The translations under genes and the position numbers were made by a program. The notes under the pieces were generated by a model. That model made no database searches, was not told the DNA's origin, and saw only the letters and a list, made by a program, of their open reading frames with translations. DNA of 64,000 nt from Rhynchopus sp. YZ270_cl-10 (taxonomy: Eukaryota; Euglenozoa; Diplonemea; Diplonemida; Diplonemidae), in contig OZ037835.1 of assembly GCA_964035575.1 (NCBI GenBank), forward strand, positions 1,968,501-2,032,500, written 5' to 3'. Positions 50,633-60,768 of this stretch are shown here, one piece after another (within the stretch, counting starts at the first letter, position 1; every line of letters begins with the position of its first letter).

Positions 50633-50879
50633 GCTTCCTTCGCACTCCCCACCCCCTCCCTGAAGCCCTTTCCTACCCCCCTCTCCCCTAGTAGACCCAA
50701 AACCCTGTTTGTAGAATACGGCAACCCCCTCCACGTGTACGTTTTTGTCATTGCGTTCTGCACATTCCTTCTGCAAAGAAGCTGTCCACTGAATACCGTA
50801 TCAACAACCCATCGCTATCACTCTGTACCTGCGGAATCGCCCCGAAAACAACAGACACAACAACGTACACAAACACACA
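50633..50879 (+). promoter_or_regulatory. Leader P of ankyrin copy 13
   Basis: Full leader P (50637-50764) with slight changes in the pyrimidine tract (TACCCCCCTCTCCCCTAG, so the usual CAG acceptor is TAG), then the CTATCACTCTGTACCTGCGG stretch and the CA-rich leader. The transposon insertion ends only eight bases upstream of this unit. Confidence 0.5.
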
Positions 50880-52604
50880 ATGCCGAAGCGACACGCAGAC
50901 AGCACGCAGGACGAGAACCCACGAAAGAGAAGACAGCTTTCTGCAGACGAGGCCTTCGTGGAGGCTGCCAGGAACGGCGACATCACTGCCGTGCGGGCGT
51001 TCCTTGAGAAGTTCAACCCAGACAGAAAGAAAGTGGCCTTCGATGCTGCGCACGAGGCATGCAGAGGGAACCACGATGAATGCCTCACACTGCTTCTTCC
51101 GTATGTTGAGACAACGCAGATGGGCTTTGGGATGCTGCTGAGTGAGTGTGTCCACGCAGACCACGTTGCGTGCACGGAGGTCCTCTTGCAGCATTGGAAG
51201 TCCGTCTGCAACAACGTGGCGTTTGTCCTGCACGCATCCAAACACAGTGCAGGTATGGAGGATGACTGTCCGGCCATGTGGTCAGACCCTGCAGTGTGTC
51301 GCGTCTTGATTGATGCAGGGGCAGACTTACATACGAAAAACGAGTGGGAAGAGTCGCCTCTGCATTGTGCTTGCGCTTCAGGAGCACTTGACGTTGTGAA
51401 GATGTTGGTTGAAGCAGGTGCGGGAGTGCGTGCCACAGACGACCAAGGAGACACGTGTCTTTTCCTTGCGGCGCGTAAAGGGCAAACAGAGACTGTTCGC
51501 TATCTTGTGGGCTTGCCAGAGGTGGATGTGAACCACAGAAACGATGAAGCCTACACCGCGTTGCACTCTGCAGTTGAACACATAGATGTGGTGCAGGTGC
51601 TGATTGACGCAGGTGCAGACAGCGACGCACAGAACGAAGACGCAGGTCCGCCTCTTCAGCGGGCTTGCGGTTCGGGAGTACTCGAAGTTGTGAAGACATT
51701 TGTCAGAGCAGGTGCGGGAGTGTGTGACACCTGCCTTTGGTGTGCGGCGTATGATGGACACACTGAGATTGTGCGCTATCTTGTGGGCCTGCCAGAGGTG
51801 GATGTGGATTATAGAAGTGATGATGCGTACAAGACTGCGTTGTACTATGCGGTGTTTTGGCAGCATGCAGACGTTGTGCAGGTGCTGATTGATGCAGGTG
51901 CCGACATCGAAATTAATGACAACGACGGACGTTCGCTTCTGCACTGTGCTTGTACGCCCCTGGACTCTGCCCGTGGATCAGGAGCACTTGACATTGTGAA
52001 GATGTTGGTTGAAGCAGGTGCGGGGGTGCGTGAAACGGACAACGAAGGAGACACGTGTCTTATGCTTGCGGCACGTTGTGGACACACCGAGATTGTGCGC
52101 TATCTTGTGGGCCTGCCAGAGGTGGATGTGAATCGCCGATCAACAGCAACAGCAGATTCTTCCAACCACACTGCGTTGCACTTAGCGGTGTTTAGGAAGC
52201 ACACAGACGTGCTGCAGGTGCTGATTGATGCAGGTGCAGACATCGACACACAGAACAACGACGGATATACACCTCTGCACTCTGCTTGCGCTTCAGGAGC
52301 ACTTGACATGGTGAAGATGTTGGTCAGAGCAGGTGCGGGAGTGCGTGTCACTGACAATGGTGGATGCACGTGTCTTCACGTTGCGGCACGTTTTGGACAC
52401 ACCGAGACTGTGCGCTATCTTGTGGGCTTGCCAGAGGTGGAACTGAATCACCGTGACACTAAAAAGAACTACACTGCCTTGCAGTATGCGGTGGGGAATT
52501 ATCACAAAGACATTGCACAGGTGCTGCTTGATGTATTGTACTTGGAACTTGAAGCAGAAAAATCTCGTTCCTCGCGAACTCGACCCTGCAGCTGCGTGTG
52601 TTAG
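50880..52604 (+). CDS. Ankyrin-repeat protein, family copy 13, four super-repeats, tail II variant
   Basis: 574 aa. Hypervariable segment LHASKHSAGMEDDC. Four A-B-C units. The second B repeat is shortened at its start (GVCDTCLWCAAYDGHTE), and the third A repeat contains an internal duplication (LLHCACTPLDSARGSGAL); both features recur in copy 14, its sister. Tail II begins LYLELEAEKSRSS but continues RTRPCSCVC, Cys-rich, because the usual RM stop is changed; copy 15 has the same ending. Cys pairs near a C-terminus could be lipidated, but no standard box is present. Confidence 0.9.
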   Translation: MPKRHADSTQDENPRKRRQLSADEAFVEAARNGDITAVRAFLEKFNPDRKKVAFDAAHEACRGNHDECLTLLLPYVETTQMGFGMLLSECVHADHVACTEVLLQHWKSVCNNVAFVLHASKHSAGMEDDCPAMWSDPAVCRVLIDAGADLHTKNEWEESPLHCACASGALDVVKMLVEAGAGVRATDDQGDTCLFLAARKGQTETVRYLVGLPEVDVNHRNDEAYTALHSAVEHIDVVQVLIDAGADSDAQNEDAGPPLQRACGSGVLEVVKTFVRAGAGVCDTCLWCAAYDGHTEIVRYLVGLPEVDVDYRSDDAYKTALYYAVFWQHADVVQVLIDAGADIEINDNDGRSLLHCACTPLDSARGSGALDIVKMLVEAGAGVRETDNEGDTCLMLAARCGHTEIVRYLVGLPEVDVNRRSTATADSSNHTALHLAVFRKHTDVLQVLIDAGADIDTQNNDGYTPLHSACASGALDMVKMLVRAGAGVRVTDNGGCTCLHVAARFGHTETVRYLVGLPEVELNHRDTKKNYTALQYAVGNYHKDIAQVLLDVLYLELEAEKSRSSRTRPCSCVC

Positions 52605-54335
52605 AGAGACTTTCATCTCACAATGTTTTCTTCCACTACGTCTGGAACAGCATCAGAAGTTCTTCTACATCATGAGTCTTACCGTTTCCCCTTCCCCCCT
52701 TTTGTGCTCCACCTCTCCACCTACTTCAGGACACAGCTGTTCGTAGTGTTGCGAGTCTTCTAGTGGTTTGTACCATAAGCAGATGCGATCGTGCACTGAT
52801 GAGCTCCTCCTCAGACTCGCGACAGAGGGGACGGATTTACCCTACTTGCTAGACGTGCAGATGCTCAACGACAAAGGTAGCTGCGAGGGTCGAGTTTCAA
52901 GATTAGATGGCCCGCCGTGACACCGAACATGCCCTGCATGCCGCCCTACCCTGCAGCACCCCGATAACTTGACGTGCCCAATGTACAGTGGACACCCTGC
53001 AATACATGGTGGAACTGCTCAGGCACTGGCACCCACTGTGTGCGTGCCTCTCTGCTCTGTAGTGTAGTGGACATGCATTGCATGCTTCCCTTAGGAGCAC
53101 CTGTGCACTCGTGTCCTGCAGCCCCTCTCCTCCTACCCGCCGACCGTGCCCCGGCCATCACGACCCCCATTTCTTCGACCCATACTCAGCAGACGGGAGT
53201 CTCCTTCACAGCCAACCCAGAACACAGCCCTGCAGCCGAGCCTTGCGTCGCTCCTCCGATGCCACCCCCTGCAGCCTGGTAATGCTAGATGTCGTCAACA
53301 GCTGTGGTCCAAGGAGGTCCTCAGTGTCGTCAGCCAGTCCCCTTATCATCTAAAAAGACTAAAATTGAAATCGCGCTCCACTACTTTTCCTTTTTATGTT
53401 TTTCCCCCACCCCCGAAAACAATAAAGCAATAAAAACAATAAAGACAAAAGGGAGAGGTTGTGGTGAAACGCACACACCTCGACCTGTCGGTGAAATGTG
53501 GCTCTACTCCAACCCGCCCCGGATTAGAAAAATGGAAAAAAGGATGGAGTAGGGAGCGGTGTTCAATTTCCTTTTAGCATTGCATGTAATCATATTAAAA
53601 AAATGGAAAAAGGATGGGAGTAGGGTACGGTGTTCAATTTCCTTTTAGCATTGCATGTAATCATACAATAATAAAACCAAACTAGACAAAGCCGCTCACA
53701 TCCCCTCGAGGCAGAACAAAGAATGTAATATTGCCCTTCCTGAAGTATCATCTCAGCCGGATATCTGCCGTAAAAGCGTGAAGAGGTTACGAGATTCATC
53801 AAAAGCAAATACAATAAAAAATAAAGTTCCACATTCTCCCAAAACCTCAGTAACTTATTTGGACGCCAAGCTCTCCAATTTGACTCCAATTTATTAGGAA
53901 AATGCGTGTTCCTGTTTTACTACTCATTTGCCACACACACGAACACTGCTCCTGAGCATCAATAAGAGCACGTAGCCCCCTCTGGTGGGTGTTCAGCATG
54001 TTTGCCATGACTTACAACTGCACCTCTTAGGGAGCATAGAAGAATAGTGCTGACGTTTCAGTGACTGATGATTTCTTTGTTGCAGGGCCACCCCTGAGTT
54101 AGGTCCTGTGTTAAAAACCTAACGTCGTTTTAAACCCAAACTTCGACCGTTTGTTTCTTTCACCGAGTCGTGAGAACACGTCGGTAGAAGTGCCTCGTTG
54201 ACACGGGATTGGATGAGGCCAGCGATCAAGCACCAGAAGCTGTCCACTGAATACCGTATCAACAACCCATCGCTATCACTCTGCACCTGCGGAATCGCCC
54301 CAAAAACAACAGACACAAAAATACACAAACACACA
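52605..54335. other. Intergenic between copies 13 and 14
   Basis: 52672-52735 (CTTACCGTTTCCCCTTCCCC...CTTCAGGAC) recurs at 3470 and 59716. A small frame, 52783-52920 (MRSCTDELLLRLATEGTDLP then more), and a Pro-rich frame to 53282 look coding-like in composition but match no family. 53455-53670 is the inverted partner of 48978-49125 and holds two tandem copies of a 60-bp GGATGGGAGTAGGGTACGG segment. No gene is seen in 53690-54200. 54230-54335 is the CTATCACTCTGCACCTGCGG stretch and CA-rich leader of copy 14, without module P. Confidence 0.5.
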
Positions 54336-56036
54336 ATGCCGAAGCGACACGCAGACAGCACGGAGGACGAGAACCCACGAAAGAGAAGACAGCTTTCTGC
54401 AGACGAGGCCTTCGTGGAGGCTGCCAGGAACGGCGACACGACTGCCGTGCGGGCGGTACTAGATCTGTTCAGACCGGACAGAGAGAAAGTGTCCTTCGAT
54501 GCTGCGCACGAGGCATGCAGAGGGAACCACGATGAATGCCTCACACTGCTTCTTCCGTATGTTGAGACAACGCAGATGGGCTTTGGGATCCTGCTGAGTG
54601 AGTGTGTCCACGCAGACCGCGTTGCGTGCACGGAGGTCCTCTTGCAGCATTGGAAGTCTGTCTGCAACAACGTGGCGTTTGTCCCGCACGAGGCCAACCA
54701 CAGCGGAGGTGAGGAGGGTGACTGTCCTGCCATGTGGTCAGACCCTGCAGTGTGTGGTGTCTTGATTGATGCAGGGGCAGACTTACATACAAAAAACAAC
54801 TGGCAAGAGTCGCCTCTGCACTATGCTTGCCAAAAAGGAGCACTTGACGTTGTGAAAATGTTGGTTGAAGCAGGTGCGGGAGTGCGTGTAACGGAAGAAG
54901 ACGGACACATGTGTCTTACACATGCGGCGCGTAATGGACGCACCGAGACTGTGCGCTATCTTGTGGGCTTGTTCCAGGTGGATGTGAATCACGAAAGCGA
55001 TGAAGGCTTCACTGCGTTGCACTTAGCGTATGAACACACAGACGTGGTGCAGGTGCTGATTGAAGCAGGTGCAGACATCAACACAGAGAGCGACGAATTA
55101 AGTCCTCCTCTGCAGTGTGCTTGCCGTTGGGGAGCACTTGACGCTGTGAAGATTTTGGTCAGAGCAGGTGCGGTAGTGAGTGACACCTGCCTTTGGCGTG
55201 CGGTGGATCAAGGACGCACCGAGACTGTGCGCTATCTTTTGTGCTTGCCAGAGGTGGATGTGAATTACCGAAATGATGACCACAAAACTGCATTGAGCAA
55301 TGCGGTGTTTTGGAAGCATGCAGACGTAGTGCAGGTGCTGATTGATGCAGGTGCAGACATCTACGCACATAACGACGAGCGACGTTCGCTTCTGCATTCT
55401 GCTTGTACGCCTCTGTTCTCTGCTTGCGAATCAAAATCACTTGCCATTGTGAAGATGTTGGTTGAAGCAGGTGTGGGAGTGCGTGACACGGACAACGAAG
55501 GGCACACGTGTCTTATGCATGCGGCGTGGCAGGGAAACATCGAGATTGTGCGCTATCTTGTGGGACTGCCAGAGGTGGATTTGAATCGCCAATCAACAGC
55601 AATAGCTGATGCTTCCAACCACACTGCGTTGCACTTAGCGGTGTTTAGGAAGCACACAGACGTGATGCAGGTGCTGATTGATGCGGGTGCAGACATCGAC
55701 GCACAGAACAACGAGGGACGTTCGCCTCTGCACTCTGCTTGCAAATATGGAACACTTGACGTTGTGAAGATGTTGGTCAGAGCAGGTGCGGGAGTACGCG
55801 TCACAGACAATGATGGATGCACGTGTCTTATCCTTGCGGCACGTTGTGGACACACCGAGACTGTGCGCTATCTTGTGGGCTTGCCAGAGGTGGAACTGAA
55901 TCACCGAGACACTGAAAAGAACTACACTGCGTTGCAGTATGCCGTGGACGAAAATCACAATTACCTTGCACAGATGCTGCTTGGCGAATTGTACTTGGAG
56001 CTTGAGGCAGAAAAATCCCGTACCTCGCGAATGTGA
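54336..56036 (+). CDS. Ankyrin-repeat protein, family copy 14, four super-repeats, tail II
   Basis: 566 aa. N-terminus MPKRHADSTEDENPRKRRQ. The N-terminal domain carries the variant AVLDLFRPDREKV, also in copy 16, in place of AFLEKFNPDRKKV. Hypervariable segment PHEANHSGGEEGDC; the fixed motif reads PAMWSDPAVCGVL. Four A-B-C units with the same shortened second B and duplicated third A repeat as copy 13. Tail II ends EAEKSRTSRM. It lacks leader P, so its control differs or relies on the short CA-rich leader. Confidence 0.9.
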   Translation: MPKRHADSTEDENPRKRRQLSADEAFVEAARNGDTTAVRAVLDLFRPDREKVSFDAAHEACRGNHDECLTLLLPYVETTQMGFGILLSECVHADRVACTEVLLQHWKSVCNNVAFVPHEANHSGGEEGDCPAMWSDPAVCGVLIDAGADLHTKNNWQESPLHYACQKGALDVVKMLVEAGAGVRVTEEDGHMCLTHAARNGRTETVRYLVGLFQVDVNHESDEGFTALHLAYEHTDVVQVLIEAGADINTESDELSPPLQCACRWGALDAVKILVRAGAVVSDTCLWRAVDQGRTETVRYLLCLPEVDVNYRNDDHKTALSNAVFWKHADVVQVLIDAGADIYAHNDERRSLLHSACTPLFSACESKSLAIVKMLVEAGVGVRDTDNEGHTCLMHAAWQGNIEIVRYLVGLPEVDLNRQSTAIADASNHTALHLAVFRKHTDVMQVLIDAGADIDAQNNEGRSPLHSACKYGTLDVVKMLVRAGAGVRVTDNDGCTCLILAARCGHTETVRYLVGLPEVELNHRDTEKNYTALQYAVDENHNYLAQMLLGELYLELEAEKSRTSRM

Positions 56037-56839
56037 CCTCCTAGCTGCGTTGGAGGTGGTGGGGTGTTTCAGTTGCAAGGTGGCACAGGACGAGAGGCTT
56101 TCATCTTACGAAGGATTCTTCTTCATCTGGACGACGTGCTTTAGTTCACTGCGTTTGTGCCCCTTTTTTATCGGAAAGAAGCAGTGCACCTAGCCACTCT
56201 TGAAATCCATATCTTCTCTGCAGAAGCCCTGCATTTAGAGCGTTTCAAAGGAGCTTTTGAAGCGGCCCAGACCCACATCATAAGGCTTGCGTTATGAGTG
56301 GGAAGGGGCAAGATGGAGAAGGGGGGGCACCACAGAGTCAATGGATGCAAGGTTGGATGAAGCAGACTCAGTCGGAAGAGGTTTTTTTTTGTTATTTTAG
56401 GCTAGGTTTTTTTGATCAGGGTTTTTGGGTATTGTTTTTTTGTCCATAGTTTTGATTGCTAAACCACTGCACGACAAGATGGCAAACAGGTGCAGGGGGG
56501 TTTCGTGCTTATCATAGAACCTGGCACCTTGTGTGTCTTCCAAAAACCAAAAAGCGTTATGTGTGAAGTTTTGCGTTACGTGTAGTTTTGAAGGATTAGA
56601 TATGAAGAGGGTGTTACTGTGTCTGTGTAGGAAATGTACAGAAGTGCTGGGTTGGCAGCCAGAGAAATTGTTTATCAGATGCGTTGTCCAAAAAGCGTTG
56701 TGTGTAGTTTTGAAGGAAGGAAAAATAATCAACAAAACAGTAAACAACGAATAAAGAGACAAGGTGGGGGCGATTCACTTTTTTTTTTTCAGTACAACAC
56801 TCCCCACAGGTGTTTTATAGCTTCCTTCGCACTCCCCAC
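56037..56839. other. Intergenic between copy 14 and transposon 4
   Basis: 56040-56385 is the tail II flank shared with 44490-44865. 56470-56560 and 56690-56730 carry the AACAGGTGCAGGG...TTGAAGGAAGG repeat also at 34985. 56800-56840 is the start of a leader P (CTTCCTTCGCACTCCCC) split by the transposon. No gene seen. Confidence 0.55.
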
Positions 56840-56847
56840 CCCCTCCC

Positions 56848-58163
56848 CAGTGATGCAGGAATCCAGGGTCCCAAACAAAAAAACCCAAAAAACCCAAAAA
56901 AACCAAAAAAACCCATAAAAACCCAAAAAAACCCAAAAAAACCAAACCAAAAAAACCCATAAAAACCCAAAAAAACCCAAAAAAACCTTAAAAAAACCCA
57001 CCGCACTATATTTTGCTTTTGGGGCGTGGAGTGTGATTTTTTTTGCTCAAAACATCGCAAATATGAATTTTCGGAGCGATCCGAAAAAAATGCGGGGTCG
57101 GACATTTTTTTTGGTGGAGTTTAAGCCACCTAAAATTGACTTCTAAGTCAGACGTTCTATACGGTTTCTGAACAATTTTAGTGCCGTGAGTTTACGTGTA
57201 TAAACCTTCTGTTACGTGTGCACCTACAGCTACAACAGGCGTTTTCACCTGGAGTTTCACCTCTTTTGGTGGGTTTTTTGAGTCCATACCCAGGTATGTG
57301 GGGTGGGAAACGCGATTCCGGTGTAAGAACCATGGGTGGTTCCACTGCAGTACCACGTAACCCACGTTTAAATCCCAAAAAACCCCGGTGACACCATCTT
57401 CTCGGTGAGCAATGAGTGTTACCCGCGCGTGCTCCTTTCGTCACGCAAACCAAAAAGCGGTGCAATGTTGTGAATTTTTGAAGATTTTGTGTGTTTTCCT
57501 GATTTTCGTACATTTTGTTGCGTTTTGGGTTATGATATTGTAGATTTTTGTGTAGATTTCGTGGGTTTTTTCGTTTTTTTTGTTGTAAATTTGGGCGACC
57601 GCCTAAAACACCAAAAATGCAGGTTGGTACCGCAATGAGGCAGAATAGTGCCTATACACATTGTTGTCCTTTACCGTGGGTGTCCAAAGACACACTCTTT
57701 TGGCTGAAAATGGAGGGTGCGTGCTGGGCAGCTTCACTGCCCACATTAATACAGTAAAACTGGCTGGTGCCTGTATGAAGTGGTTTTTCAGGTCAAAAAT
57801 GGCCTGAAAAAGTGGTGTTTTCGGGGTCTGGTACCTGTGTGTGACCATACTACAGGTGGTATGATGAGTGATCTGACCATATTCTCCAGGTATAACAAAC
57901 ACCTAAAAAACCAATTGGCGAAGGAATTTTACACTTTTGACCACCACACATTACATGTTTACCAAGGCATTTTTTCCATGCACTTGTGTGCTGGGAAGCA
58001 TACCGCCAGTGTTAAAAATTCACGAATACCCTACCAAAAACCAGAAAGTCAAAAAACCCATAAAAACCCGAGAAAACTGGTTTTGAAAAAACCCGAAAAA
58101 ACCCAAAAAAACCCATAAAAACCCGCATAAAAACCCATCGAAAAAACCCACCTTGCATCACTA
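56848..58163. mobile_element. hAT-like non-autonomous DNA transposon 4
   Basis: Perfect 8-bp target duplication CCCCTCCC at 56840-56847 and 58164-58171; the empty site is the pyrimidine tract of leader P (as at 50651). The ends CAGTGATGCAGG and CCTTGCATCACTA are inverted repeats differing at the outermost base (C versus T) and one inner base, fitting the YARNG pattern. Subterminal arrays of AACCCAAAAA and AACCCATAAAAACCC lie at both ends. 1316 bp, no recognisable transposase. 57255-57340 is related to the interior of transposon 3. Confidence 0.85.
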
Positions 58164-58342
58164 CCCCTCCCTGAAGCCCTTTCCTTTCCCCCTCTCCCCC
58201 AGTAGACCCAAAACCCTGTTTGTAGAATACGGCAACCCCCTCCACGTGTACGTTTTTGTCATTGCGTTCTGCATATTTGTTCGAAGAAGCCGTCCATGCA
58301 CAACATTATTCACAATAGGCACAGCAACAATACAAACACACG
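58164..58342 (+). promoter_or_regulatory. Leader P of ankyrin copy 15, cut by transposon 4
   Basis: The leader from CCCCTCCCTGAAGCCC to TTTTTGTCATTGCGTTCTGCA is intact, but the DNA upstream of its pyrimidine tract has been displaced 1.3 kb by the insertion. The CA-rich leader is shorter than usual (AACAATACAAACACACGATG). Confidence 0.55.
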
Positions 58343-59599
58343 ATGCCGAAGCGACGCGCAGAAAGCACGAAGGAGGAGAAGTCACGAAAGAAAAGACAGC
58401 TTTCTGCAGACAAGGCCTTCGTGGAGGCTGCAAGGAACGGCGACACGACTGCCGTGCGGGCGTTCCTTGAGAAGTTCAACCCAGACAGAAAGAAACTGGC
58501 CTTCAAAGCTGCGCACGAGGCATGCAGAGGGAACCACGATGAATGCCTCACACTGCTTCTTTCGTATGTTGAGACAACGCAGATGGGCTTTGGGATCCTG
58601 CTGAGTGAGTGTGTCCACGCAGACCACGTTGCGTGCACGGAGGTCCTCTTGCAGCATTGGAAGTCCGTCTGCAACAACGTGGCGTTTGTCCCGTACAGGT
58701 CCGAGAACAGCCCGTTTTCGTTTGACTGTCCTGCCATGTGGTCAGACCCTGCAGTGTGTCGCGTCTTGATTGATGCAGGGGCAGACTTACATACAAGAAA
58801 CAACTGCCAAGAGTCGCCTCTGCACTATGCTTGCAAAGAAGGATCACTTGACGTTGTGAAGATGTTGGTCGAAGCAGGTGTGGAAGTCTGTGCCACGGAC
58901 GACTATGGAGACACGTGTCTTATCCGTGCGGCGTGTTCTGGACACACCGAGACTGTGCGCTATCTTGTGGGCTTGTTCCAGGTGGATGTGAACCACGAAA
59001 ACGATGAAGGCCGCACTGCGTTGCACGATGCGGTGGGGTGCACAGACGTGGTGCAGGTGCTGATTGAAGCAGGTGCAGACATCGACGCAGAGAGCGACGA
59101 GGGATGTTCGCCTCTGCAGTGTGCTTGCATGATTGGAGCGCTCGAAGTTGTGAAGATTTTGGTCAGAGCAGGTGCGGGAGTCCGTACCACAGATGTTGGA
59201 GGGAACACGTGTCTTCATGATGCGGCAAGATATGGACACACTAAGACTGTGCACTATCTTTTGTGCTTGCCAGAGGTGGATGTGAATCACCGAAATAATA
59301 GCGACAACACTGCGTTGCAGTGTGTGCTGTCACATATGTACACAGAAGAATACACAGACGTGGTGCAGGTGCTGATTGATGCAGGTGCAGATATTGGCAC
59401 ACAGAACCACGCGATCAGTTGGCCTGCTTGAAGGACGCTTGACGTGAAGATGTTGGTCAGAGCAGGTGCGGGAGTGCGTGTCGCAGACCATGCAGGTGCG
59501 CAGGTGCTGATTGATGTATTGTACTTGGAGCTTGAGGCAGCAAACTCTCGATTAAAATCTCGTGCCTCGCGACTTCGACCCTGCAGCTGCGTGTGTTAG
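58343..59599 (+). pseudogene. Ankyrin family copy 15, premature stop, divergent N-terminus
   Basis: The frame codes 362 aa to a TGA at 59429-59431, then continues in the same frame to TAG at 59597-59599. N-terminus MPKRRAESTKEEKSRKKRQ is the most divergent but keeps both basic clusters. Hypervariable segment PYRSENSPFSFDC. Two A-B-C units, then a badly eroded A repeat around the stop. After it the frame resumes DVKMLVRAGAG...HAGAQVLIDVLYLELEAAN, sharing the B-repeat deletion of copy 10, and ends RLRPCSCVC as in copy 13. Either a pseudogene or a gene for a protein lacking its last repeats and tail. Confidence 0.75.
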
Positions 59600-60768
59600 C
59601 TGCGTTGGAGGTGGTGGGGTGTTTCAGTTGCAAGGTCACAGGACGAGAGGCTTTCATCTCACTATGTTTTCTTCCGCAGTACGTCTGGAAAAGCATCCGA
59701 AGTTCTTCTACATCATGAGTCTTACCGTTTCCCCTTCCCCCCTTTTGTGCTCCACCTCTCCACCTACTTCAGGACGAAGGTTTTTGGGTGCCAGCTGCCA
59801 TAAAAGACCTTTTTGCAATACTTTATTTTTTATTTTATAAAAGGTGTGTGCGTTTCACCACAACCTGTCCCTTTTGTCTTTTAAGACTTTGTTCCCCTTT
59901 TACAACAAGTCAAGTTGTTGTTCCACTTTTGTCTTGTAAGACTTTGTTTCTTCTGCACTTGCGCCAAAAAACAGCAAAGCCTTGCGAACATGACTTTGGT
60001 GACCATCTTTGGTTCTGCACTTGCGCCAAAAAACAGCAAAGCCTTGCGAACATGACTTTGGTGACCATCTTTGGTTCTGAACAAGATAAAACAAAAAGCT
60101 TGCGTTTGTTTTATCGAACAGATTTTATTCTCCGCCCCGTACCCAAAACATAAACACCACTGTGAATCAGAAAAAATATTTTCCCTTTTCTTTTTTCTTC
60201 CACACACGCTTGTTTTGTGCTTCGTTCATTTTTTATTAAAAAAGCCTTGTTTCGAGTGCGAAACGTTTCACCATGGATTACACGAACATGTACACCATCA
60301 TCACGTCACCATCTGCACTCGTGTAGGCCTTCGACACATGACAAGCAGGGGTGGATGGGATGCGGACTAGAAGATCACAGGGGAGTATGACAAGAAGGAG
60401 TACTTCTCTCACCAGGACCACCTGATGCTGACAGACATCACTGCTGAGGGTGGGAAGGCAAAGGCCCGCCTCTACGGGTTTGCGGGTTTGCAAAATAGAG
60501 ACAAGCGTGGTGGGTGTTTCAGTTTATATTCACTCCCCACCCCCTCCCTGAAGCCCTTTCCTTTCCCCCTCTCCCCCAGTAGACCCAAAACCCTGTTTGT
60601 AGAATACGGCAACCCCCTCCACGTGTACGTTTTTGTCATTGCGTTCTGCACATTCCTTCTGCAAAGAAGCCGTCCACTGAATACCGTATCAACAACCCAT
60701 CGCTATCACTCTGCACCTGCGGAATCGCACCAAAAAGAACAGACACAACAACAATACACAAACACACA
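59600..60768. other. Intergenic between copies 15 and 16
   Basis: Tail II flank (to about 59700), the CTTACCGTTTCCCC segment (59716-59775), TGTGCGTTTCACCACAACCT (59847), a 62-bp tandem repeat (59951-60074), the dispersed 210-bp repeat (60075-60290), and leader P (60531-60653) followed by CTATCACTCTGCACCTGCGG and the CA-rich leader. 60300-60490 is unique DNA with no gene I can support. Confidence 0.55.
59951..60074. repeat. Perfect 62-bp tandem duplication
   Basis: Copies 59951-60012 and 60013-60074 are identical, starting TTCTGCACTTGCGCC and ending ACCATCTTTGG. Identity suggests a recent slip. It abuts the dispersed 210-bp repeat. Confidence 0.92.
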
